From Sulfitobacter sabulilitoris (GTDB lineage Bacteria; Pseudomonadota; Alphaproteobacteria; Rhodobacterales; Rhodobacteraceae): a DNA stretch of 64,000 nt. The DNA lies in NCBI RefSeq assembly GCF_005887615.1, contig NZ_VANS01000003.1, forward strand, positions 221,672-285,671, in the 5' to 3' direction. The translations under genes and the position numbers were made by a program. Below are positions 44,555-51,024 of the stretch, in pieces; the stretch's first letter is position 1, and every line of letters begins with the position of its first letter. Under the pieces are notes generated by a model. That model was not told the origin of the DNA. It did not search any database and worked only from the letters and a program-made list of their open reading frames with translations.

Positions 44555-45109
44555 ATGAAAAGATTTTTCCTGACCAGTCTCGCGACCTGCGCCGTGTTGA
44601 TCTTGGGCCCCGACCCGTCGCGGGCACAAAGCTCCGGCCACGGAGCCCATGCGCATGTGGCGCAGGCCCCCGGGACCGGTCTGAGCGAGCCGGGACAGGG
44701 CGCGTTCGCCGCGCTGGCCGAGGTGATCGCGGAGCTGCGCCGCGACCCCGACACGCAGTGGGACCGCGTCGATATCGGGGCGCTACGCGATCATCTGGTC
44801 GATATGGATATGCTGGTGACGGCGGCCGAGGTCACGCAGGCCGGCATCGTCGGCGGGCTGGAAATGCGGATCTCGTCCCTCGGGGCCGGGGGCGCGGCCG
44901 CCGGGCGCATGGTGCCCGCCCATGCCCCTGTTCTGGCCGCTGAAACCGGGTGGCTGTCGCAGGTCGCGGCGCAGGGCGACGCGATTGTCTGGCGCGTCAC
45001 GGGCGACGCGCGCCAGATCCGTGCGTTGGGCTTTTTCGGGCTGATGGCCCTGGGCGATCACCACCGCGCGCATCATCTTGCGTTGGCGTCGGGGCGTCCG
45101 GGCCACTGA
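44555..45109 (+). CDS. Predicted secreted (periplasmic) protein, unknown
   Basis: A 184-residue protein I do not recognise. It starts with a signal peptide (MKRFFLTSLATCAVLILG, cleavage near SRAQSS). After the cleavage site comes a short His-rich stretch (GHGAHAHVAQ), then an acidic helical segment (DIGALRDHLVDMDMLVTAAEVTQ) and a beta-rich part (LEMRISSLGAGGAAAGRMV, IVWRVTGDARQIRALGFFG), with a second His cluster near the end (GDHHRAHH). The His clusters might bind a metal. A strong AAAAGGAG precedes the ATG at 44555. It ends convergent with the TTT transporter genes, and its divergent partner is the ThDP enzyme. Confidence 0.75.
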   Translation: MKRFFLTSLATCAVLILGPDPSRAQSSGHGAHAHVAQAPGTGLSEPGQGAFAALAEVIAELRRDPDTQWDRVDIGALRDHLVDMDMLVTAAEVTQAGIVGGLEMRISSLGAGGAAAGRMVPAHAPVLAAETGWLSQVAAQGDAIVWRVTGDARQIRALGFFGLMALGDHHRAHHLALASGRPGH

Positions 45110-45125
45110 TCCTGGCCCGCCCCCT

Positions 45126-45141
45126 CCCGCGCGCGCGCGGG
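45126..45141. terminator. CG palindrome between convergent genes
   Basis: CCCGCGCGCGCGCGGG is self-complementary over 16 bp and lies in the 43-bp gap between the secreted protein and tctA. Possible two-way terminator or Z-DNA-prone tract; no T run. Confidence 0.3.
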
Positions 45142-45152
45142 CCTGAGCCGGA

Positions 45153-46685
45153 TCAGTCGCGCAGCGCGCCTTCCGCGTCCATGCGCATCCGCCGCTTCAT
45201 CGCCTTGCCGACAACGATCGGCAGGACGAACCCGATGGCCGCAATCGTCCAGAGCGCGATCGACAGGGGCGAATCGATGAGCGTGCCCCAGTTGCCGTTG
45301 TCGATGGTGATGGCGCGACGCAGGTTGGATTCCATCGCGTTGCCCAGCAGCGTGCCAAGGATGACCGGCACCAGCGGCACATCGAGCTTGCGCAGCACCC
45401 AGCCCAGAACCCCGAATCCGATCATGACCAGCAGATCGAAGCTGGAGCCCGAAATGCCGTAGATACCGACGAAGGACACCATCGCCACCACCGGCATCAG
45501 AATGCGGGGCGGCACCAGCAATACGCGGGTAAAAAGCCCCACCATCGGTATGTTCATCGCCAGCAGCATCACGTTGGCGATGAACAGGGCCGCGATCAGC
45601 CCCCAGACGACATCGGGGTTTTGCGTGAACAGCAGCGGCCCCGGCGTGATGTTGAGCGACAAAAGCACCGCGAGCAGCACCGCCGTGGTGCCCGACCCCG
45701 GCACCCCCAGCGCCAGCATCGGCACCAGCGCACCGCCCGCGGCGGCATTGTTGCCCGCCTCGGGTGCGGCCACCCCGCGCGGGTCGCCGGTGCCAAAGGT
45801 GCCCGCCTTGTCGACCAGGCGCTTTTCCACCGAATAGGAGATGAAGGAGCCAAGCGAGGCGCCCGCACCCGGCAGCACGCCTGCCAGGAACCCAAGTCCG
45901 GTGGACCGGATCATCGTCGGCAAGCAGGACCGGATCAGGCCGAGGCTGGGCGTGATGCGGCCGATCTTGACCTTTGGCGGGGCCGCGTCGGCATCGGTGC
46001 TGCGGTGCTCAAGAAAGATGAACACCTCCGACAGGGCGAACAGCCCGACGATCGCCACCAGGAAATCGATTCCGTCATACAGGTGCACCTCGCCGAAGGT
46101 GAAGCGCGGCACACCGGTCTGCGTGTCCACGCCCACCATGGCCAGCCCCAGACCCAGCGCCGCGGCAAAGGCCGACTTCGCCTGGTTGGTCGATGACACC
46201 CCGCCAAGGGTGGCAAAGGCCAGCGTGAACAGGGCGAAATATTCCGCCGGGCCAAAGAGCAGCGCCACCTTGACCAGTTGCGGCGCCAGAAGGACCAGCC
46301 CCCATGTCGCGAAGAACGCGCCGAAGAAGGACGCGACGCCCGACAGCGCCAGCGCCTCGCCCGCGCGTCCCTGCTGCGCCATCGGGTAGCCATCGAGGCA
46401 GGTCATCATCGCGGGTTCGTCGCCCGGAATGTTGAGCAGGATCGAGCTGATCCTGCCGCCATACATCGCGCCGTAATAGACCGACGTCAGCAGGATCAGC
46501 GCGGGCGTCGCCCCCAGCCCCAGCGTAAAGGCCAGCGGGATCAGGATCGCCACCCCGTTGGACGGCCCAAGACCGGGCAGGGCGCCCATGACCGTGCCCA
46601 GAAAACAGCCCAATACCGCCAGCAGCAGGTTCTGCCAGGTCAGCGCGATGAAAAATCCGTCGCCCAATGCCGAAAGCGTATCCAT
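45153..46685 (-). CDS. tctA: Tripartite tricarboxylate transporter large permease (TctA)
   Basis: A 510-residue membrane protein of the TctA family with about twelve transmembrane segments. It has GALPGLGPSNGVAILIPLAF, the hallmark YYGAMYGGRISSILLNIPGDEPA, GVLPGAGASLGSFISYSVEKR and LGVPGSGTTAVLLAVLL. It carries carboxylates across the inner membrane using a sodium or proton gradient with TctB and a periplasmic TctC. It is third in the tctC-tctB-tctA order. The actual substrate is unknown; tricarboxylates or other organic acids are typical. Confidence 0.95.
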   Translation of the reverse strand: MDTLSALGDGFFIALTWQNLLLAVLGCFLGTVMGALPGLGPSNGVAILIPLAFTLGLGATPALILLTSVYYGAMYGGRISSILLNIPGDEPAMMTCLDGYPMAQQGRAGEALALSGVASFFGAFFATWGLVLLAPQLVKVALLFGPAEYFALFTLAFATLGGVSSTNQAKSAFAAALGLGLAMVGVDTQTGVPRFTFGEVHLYDGIDFLVAIVGLFALSEVFIFLEHRSTDADAAPPKVKIGRITPSLGLIRSCLPTMIRSTGLGFLAGVLPGAGASLGSFISYSVEKRLVDKAGTFGTGDPRGVAAPEAGNNAAAGGALVPMLALGVPGSGTTAVLLAVLLSLNITPGPLLFTQNPDVVWGLIAALFIANVMLLAMNIPMVGLFTRVLLVPPRILMPVVAMVSFVGIYGISGSSFDLLVMIGFGVLGWVLRKLDVPLVPVILGTLLGNAMESNLRRAITIDNGNWGTLIDSPLSIALWTIAAIGFVLPIVVGKAMKRRMRMDAEGALRD

Positions 46686-46697
46686 GTCGGGTGGCTC

Positions 46698-47129
46698 CTA
46701 AAATCCCAGGGGGCCCCGGGCCAGCGACAGGCCGAGGATCAGGTGAAACACGGTGTAGATACCGCCGGAGGTCAGAACGCCCACGACCACCGACCACAGC
46801 GGCGCGGTGCCAAGCCGCCACGTCAGGTAGGTCGCGGCCAAGGCGGTGGCGATGACGAACCCCAGTTCGGGAAGGGCCACCGCATAGACACATAACACCG
46901 CCACGGCCATCCCGATCTCGGCCAGCCGCCCGACCGGGGGCCAGCGCGGATCGGGGTCGGGGCGGACCACGAAATACAGCGAGGACAGCGCCAGAACCAC
47001 CGCGATGATCAGCGGAAACGCCTTTGGCCCGACCGCATCGCTGAGAAAGCTTTCCTGGATCAACGTCGCGCGCCAGGCAAAGATCGCCGCGACGCAAAGC
47101 CCGACGAGACCGAAAATCCTGTCGCTCAT
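46698..47129 (-). CDS. tctB: Tripartite tricarboxylate transporter small permease (TctB)
   Basis: A 143-residue protein with four predicted transmembrane segments, typical of TctB. The N-terminus GLVGLCVAAIFAWRATLI and SFLSDAVGPKAFPLIIAVVLALSSLYFV with GPxxFP match the family. It lies 12 bp before tctA and 73 bp after tctC. Its helper role in transport is known only from the family; sequence conservation is low, so identity rests on size, topology and context. Confidence 0.9.
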   Translation of the reverse strand: MSDRIFGLVGLCVAAIFAWRATLIQESFLSDAVGPKAFPLIIAVVLALSSLYFVVRPDPDPRWPPVGRLAEIGMAVAVLCVYAVALPELGFVIATALAATYLTWRLGTAPLWSVVVGVLTSGGIYTVFHLILGLSLARGPLGF

Positions 47130-47202
47130 GCCTGTGTCCTTTTGACGGGGTGCGCACGCCCGGTGCCCTGGTGCCGCAGGGCACAGGGCGTGCGACCGGG
47201 GT

Positions 47203-48195
47203 CTACTGGATGATGCCGATCTGGCGCGAGATTGCTTCGATCTGGGCGACGGAGTCGGCCACGAAGGCTTCGAATTCGGCCCCCTGCAGGCTCAGCGGCG
47301 CCAGGCCGTTCGCCTCCATGATCGCCTTCCAGTCGTCCGAGGCGTAAAGCGTTCCGATCCTGTCCACCCAATAGTCGTAGGCGGCGTCTGACATGCCGCC
47401 GGGCGCATAGAACCCGCGCCAGTTCGCGCCGATCGCGTCCACGCCCTGTTCCGTCGCCGTAGGGATATCGGCGAATTGACCGCCCAACCGTTCTGGCGCC
47501 AGCACCGCGAGCACCTTGACGTCGCCGCTGTCCATGAACCCCTTGGCTTCGGACAGGTCGCCCGTAAAGGCCTGCACCGATCCGGCCAAAAGCTGGGTCA
47601 CGGCCTCGCCTCCGCCGTCGAAGGCGATGTATTTGACGACGCGCACGTCATCGATGCCATAGGCGTTGGTCGCGATGAGCACCTTGAGGTGATCCCAACC
47701 GCCCACCGCCGACCCGCCCGCGACCGAGATCGAAGTGGGGTCGATCTTGATCTTCTCCAGCAGTTCGGGCAGCGTCGAAATCTCGCTGTCGGCGGCGACG
47801 GCGATCACGCCGTAATCCGCCCCCACGGACGCCAGCCAGCGGACCTGGTCCATCGTGTTGCCGGGATAGGCGCCCTGCGCCAGCCGGGTGGCCGTGGCCG
47901 AAGACGCCGCCACGATCAGATCGTTTTCGTCGTTGCGCTTGTTGACGACTTCGGCAAAGGCCACACCGCCGCCGCCGCCCGCAAGGTTCACGACCTGCAT
48001 GGTGGACGGAATGAGCCCCTGATCCTGGAGCGATTTGCCGACCTGGCGACAGGTGAAGTCCCATCCGCCGCCGGGGTTGGCGGGTGCGATGCATTCGGGG
48101 TTTTCGGGCGTAAAGCCCTGCGCCTGCGCGCTGAACGCGCCGCAGGTCACGATCGCGGCGACGGCAAGGGCGCGGCGGGTTAAAGTCAGTGTCAT
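47203..48195 (-). CDS. tctC: Tripartite tricarboxylate transporter substrate-binding protein (TctC/BugT type)
   Basis: A 330-residue periplasmic binding protein. It has a signal peptide with cleavage after AFSAQA (about residue 25). The mature protein begins GFTPENPECIAPANPGGGWDFTCRQVGKSL, matching the TctC pattern IAPANPGGGWD. Further family motifs are VNLAGGGGGVAFAEV and GGSAVGGWDHLK. Two cysteines in the first loop may form a disulfide. GGGAGGA precedes the ATG at 48195; an in-frame codon upstream at 48246 is not used. It binds a carboxylate and delivers it to TctAB. First gene of its operon, 132 bp after the sulfur group on the same strand. Confidence 0.94.
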   Translation of the reverse strand: MTLTLTRRALAVAAIVTCGAFSAQAQGFTPENPECIAPANPGGGWDFTCRQVGKSLQDQGLIPSTMQVVNLAGGGGGVAFAEVVNKRNDENDLIVAASSATATRLAQGAYPGNTMDQVRWLASVGADYGVIAVAADSEISTLPELLEKIKIDPTSISVAGGSAVGGWDHLKVLIATNAYGIDDVRVVKYIAFDGGGEAVTQLLAGSVQAFTGDLSEAKGFMDSGDVKVLAVLAPERLGGQFADIPTATEQGVDAIGANWRGFYAPGGMSDAAYDYWVDRIGTLYASDDWKAIMEANGLAPLSLQGAEFEAFVADSVAQIEAISRQIGIIQ

Positions 48196-48327
48196 GAAAT
48201 ATCCTCCCGGTGGTGAATGCCGCGCGCAGACCAATCCGTCCGTCACGGTCCCGAACCTACAGGCTACGCGGCTCTGGCCGACCTGTCACCAAATCTGTGT
48301 GGGAGATCGCGAGAAAACGCGTGCCGC

Positions 48328-48498
48328 TCAGAGCGGCGGCACGGCGGCGCAATGCGCGCCCCCGGCGGCCTGGCCTGACCCCAGCGCCAGGGCGGGTGGG
48401 GCCTTGTAGGGATTGAGGGCCGCGCTGACCGAGAGATCCGCGAAGACCAGGGCCAGCACGAAGAGAAACACCATCAGCGCGACGGGCTTGCGGGTCAT
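48328..48498 (-). CDS. Small single-span membrane protein in the sulfur gene group
   Basis: A 56-residue protein with one N-terminal transmembrane helix (VALMVFLFVLALVFADLSVSA) and a short tail containing NPYKAPPALALGSGQAAGG and one cysteine near the end (AHCAAVPP). Its ATG overlaps the YeeE stop (ATGA), so it is translationally coupled. I do not recognise the family. The single Cys in a protein linked to sulfur transport is suggestive but no more. Confidence 0.6.
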   Translation of the reverse strand: MTRKPVALMVFLFVLALVFADLSVSAALNPYKAPPALALGSGQAAGGAHCAAVPPL

Positions 48499-49622
48499 GC
48501 GCGCGCCTCCAGCCCAAGGGCGGGGCGCATCCGCACGCCCCAATACGACCCCGCAAACGCCGCGACGAACCAGACCCAGCCGTGCAGACTGCCGGTGGAC
48601 ACCCCGCTGAAGAATGCGCCGACGTTGCAGCCAAAGGCCAGCCGCGACGAATAGCCAAGCAGGAATCCCGCGACGATCGTCACGCCCCAGGCCAGGGCAG
48701 GCAAGCGGGGCAGGCCGGCGGACAGGCCGCCGCGCCACAGGCTGACCAGCAGCGCACCGCCGATGAGGCCGAGGTTGGTCAGCGAGGTCACGTCGGTCAG
48801 GATGCTTTGGCCGAGGCGTTCGACATTGGTCGGCGCGGCCCAGAAAGCCGACGCCGACAGATCCGCCCCCAACGCCTGCGCGCCTTTGGCGGCCCAGAGC
48901 CCGAGACCATAGACCACGCCCCAGGGCTGCCCCGAGATCACGAGGTTTCCGACCGCGAAGAGCGCGACGAAGATCGCGGCAAGCCACAGCCGGCGCGGGA
49001 TACGCGCCGCGCCGGGCGCCGCGAGCCAGATCGCCATGCCCGCGACGGCTGCCAGCCCCAGCAACGTGATGGCAAGCCCCGATGTGCCCGAAAAGGCCAC
49101 CACCGGCGCGGTGCCAAGGCCGATCCACCAGTCGATGTGATAGGCCCCGGCAAAGCTGCCGATGGCGAAAAACGGCAAGGCCACGGCCCCCACCGGATTG
49201 CCCGAGCCCGCGTTGATCAGCGTGCCCGACCCGCAGCCCAGAACAAGCTGCATGCAGATGCCAAAGACAAAGGCGCCGCCGATCATCGCCACGCCGACGG
49301 GGGCATGGGCGCCGGTCAGTTCGCTCGTGTTGGCCGCCAGCAACGGAAAGGCCACAACCGCCACAAGGCCGATGGACACAAGCTGCGCCAGCAGGCCCGC
49401 GGGCTCGCGCCGCACGATCATTGCGCGCCACGGCCCGGCAAAGCCGAACCGCAGCCCCTCGAGCGTGATGCCAAAGCCCAGACCCACCAGAAGCAACGCG
49501 CCGAACCGCGCACCCGCCGCCAGTGCCACCGCCATCACGACCGCAAGGCCGACGGCGATCAGTGCTCCGCGTTCGAGAACGGCGGATCTTTGGACGGGTG
49601 CGGTGTCGGTCGTCGGAGTCAT
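48495..49622 (-). CDS. YeeE/YedE family sulfur-compound transporter
   Basis: A 375-residue membrane protein with about nine or ten hydrophobic segments. The two pseudo-symmetric halves each have the YeeE cysteine motif: GICMQLVLGCGSGTLINAG and GYSSRLAFGCNVGAFFSG. In the thiosulfate transporter YeeE (TsuA) these cysteines pass thiosulfate through the membrane. The partner rhodanese lies 15 bp upstream on the same strand, matching the family's usual association with sulfur carriers. It therefore probably moves thiosulfate or another sulfane compound. Confidence 0.92.
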   Translation of the reverse strand: MTPTTDTAPVQRSAVLERGALIAVGLAVVMAVALAAGARFGALLLVGLGFGITLEGLRFGFAGPWRAMIVRREPAGLLAQLVSIGLVAVVAFPLLAANTSELTGAHAPVGVAMIGGAFVFGICMQLVLGCGSGTLINAGSGNPVGAVALPFFAIGSFAGAYHIDWWIGLGTAPVVAFSGTSGLAITLLGLAAVAGMAIWLAAPGAARIPRRLWLAAIFVALFAVGNLVISGQPWGVVYGLGLWAAKGAQALGADLSASAFWAAPTNVERLGQSILTDVTSLTNLGLIGGALLVSLWRGGLSAGLPRLPALAWGVTIVAGFLLGYSSRLAFGCNVGAFFSGVSTGSLHGWVWFVAAFAGSYWGVRMRPALGLEARA

Positions 49623-49637
49623 TGCGTCACGCGGTCC

Positions 49638-50579
49638 TCAAAAGATGCTCTTGACCTGATTCCACAGGTTGCGCAGCGGGCCGGGAACATTGGCCATCTC
49701 GTGACCCGCATTCGACCAGCCGACCATCGATTCCGGAAACAGCTTCACGTCGTCGATGCCGGCCAGTTCGCTCAGCGCGAACCAGTTGGTCGCCGCCCAA
49801 TGCCCGGTGTTGCAGAACGATACCAGACGATCGCCATCCTGGAACCCGTTGTCACGCGCAAGCGACGCGGCAGCAGAGGCGTCGATCAGCGTGGGGTCGT
49901 CCGAGAACCAGTTCGAGTGGGTGAAATACTGCGATTGCGGCAGCGTTCCGGGGCGGGCGGCCGCCGGATGCGCCTGATTGCCCGACCAGAAGGATTCCGG
50001 GCGGGCATCGACAAGCTTGGCCTCGCGGTCGCCGTTCACGATGGCCAGAACGTCGTCGGTCGTGGCAAGCCATTGGTCTGAAAAGCTGACGGTGATGGTG
50101 CTGGGCGTGGGGGCGGGCGCGTCAACGGTGGTGGCCAGCTTGGCCTGCGTCCAGCCGTTCATGCCGCCGTTCAGAATGGCAAGCTGGCTGACGCCGCTGG
50201 ATTTCAGCGTCCAGTAGACGCGCGCGGCGGCGCCGAAGTCAGTCTCGTTGCTGCCTTGGTGCACGATGACCGTCGGGCGGTCGGTGGTCACGCCAAGACT
50301 GCGCAGCACCTCGGTCAGCTTGTCTTCGGAGGGCAGTTGACCGGGGTTGTCCTGCGGTCCGCGAAACAGGCCGTAGGGGGCGGAGACGGCACCGGGAATA
50401 TGGCCATCCTTGTAAGCGTCGCCGCGGATGTCCAGCACCAGCGGCGCGGTGCCGTCGAACTGCCCGGACAGCGCGTCAGGCGTGATCAGCGGGCCAAAAG
50501 GCGCATGACCATCGGCCGCGGCAGGAGCGGCCAGCGCGACCATCGTGGCGCAGGCGGCGATCAGGGAGACGTGTTTCAT
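49638..50579 (-). CDS. Periplasmic rhodanese-type sulfurtransferase
   Basis: A 313-residue two-domain rhodanese with a signal peptide (MKHVSLIAACATMVALAAPAAA). The N-terminal rhodanese domain (ALSGQFDGTAPLVLDIRGD, HIPGAVSAP) appears inactive, with VHQGSN at the active-site loop. The C-terminal domain has the catalytic Cys in SFCNTGHWAAT. It should transfer sulfane sulfur in the periplasm and hand it to, or receive it from, the YeeE transporter encoded next. It diverges from the flavoprotein-ADC gene across 445 bp. Confidence 0.92.
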   Translation of the reverse strand: MKHVSLIAACATMVALAAPAAADGHAPFGPLITPDALSGQFDGTAPLVLDIRGDAYKDGHIPGAVSAPYGLFRGPQDNPGQLPSEDKLTEVLRSLGVTTDRPTVIVHQGSNETDFGAAARVYWTLKSSGVSQLAILNGGMNGWTQAKLATTVDAPAPTPSTITVSFSDQWLATTDDVLAIVNGDREAKLVDARPESFWSGNQAHPAAARPGTLPQSQYFTHSNWFSDDPTLIDASAAASLARDNGFQDGDRLVSFCNTGHWAATNWFALSELAGIDDVKLFPESMVGWSNAGHEMANVPGPLRNLWNQVKSIF

Positions 50580-50717
50580 GTTCAGAACCTTTCGCTAGGT
50601 TGATGTCGAGCAGCGTCCTGACCCGATCGGGCCGGGGGTTCAAGGGGGTATCCCGCGCTGCGGTCTGAGCCTGATCTAGGGGCCAGCGCCGCGAAATCAT
50701 CGGCAATCGCGCAATCG

Positions 50718-50792
50718 GAACCGGGTGTTCGCCCCTGCGACCGAAACATGGAACAACGTTCTGCCGCGCCCCGCCCGCACGGAACGCTGTTC
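50718..50792. promoter_or_regulatory. Three phased GAAC...GTTC palindromes
   Basis: GAAC-CGGGT-GTTC (50718-50730), GAAC-AAC-GTTC (50751-50761) and GAAC-GCT-GTTC (50782-50792). Their centres are 32 and 31 bp apart, about three helical turns, so bound proteins would face the same side of the DNA. All are flanked by GG on the left. None fits the LexA pattern (N7 direct repeat). Confidence 0.5.
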
Positions 50793-50879
50793 GGGCGTGT
50801 TTCGCCTCCTGGCGCGCGCGTGAAATCCGCGTGTCAGACGGTTTTTGTCGTTTCGTTTTCGGCGCTTGTGATAAAAAAG

Positions 50880-50907
50880 TTGCGATAGGGTGACTTTGCG
50901 TTAATCT
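50880..50907 (+). promoter_or_regulatory. Sigma-70-like promoter before the flavoprotein-ADC gene
   Basis: TTGCGA (50880-50885), a 16-bp spacer and TAATCT (50902-50907). It is about 115 bp before the chosen GTG start and in the AT-richest part of the intergenic region. Confidence 0.4.
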
Positions 50908-51024
50908 GGTCGAGCCTTTTGGTGGGGGACCAACGGCATACAAATATTCAAAGTCGTCTGTATTTAAGCACTTAGTGATTGCGCGTTGGGCCCTCCAACC
51001 CTCGATATTATGCGGGAGATCACC

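Larger units (their letters stand above)
50580..51024. other. Divergent intergenic region of about 445 bp
   Basis: Between the rhodanese gene (minus) and the flavoprotein-ADC gene (plus). It contains the phased GAAC/GTTC palindromes and a sigma-70-like promoter listed separately. The stretch 50,860-51,010 is AT-rich compared with the window and ends in ATTTAAGCACTTAGTG, so more regulation is likely. No ORF or RNA gene is apparent. Confidence 0.6.
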
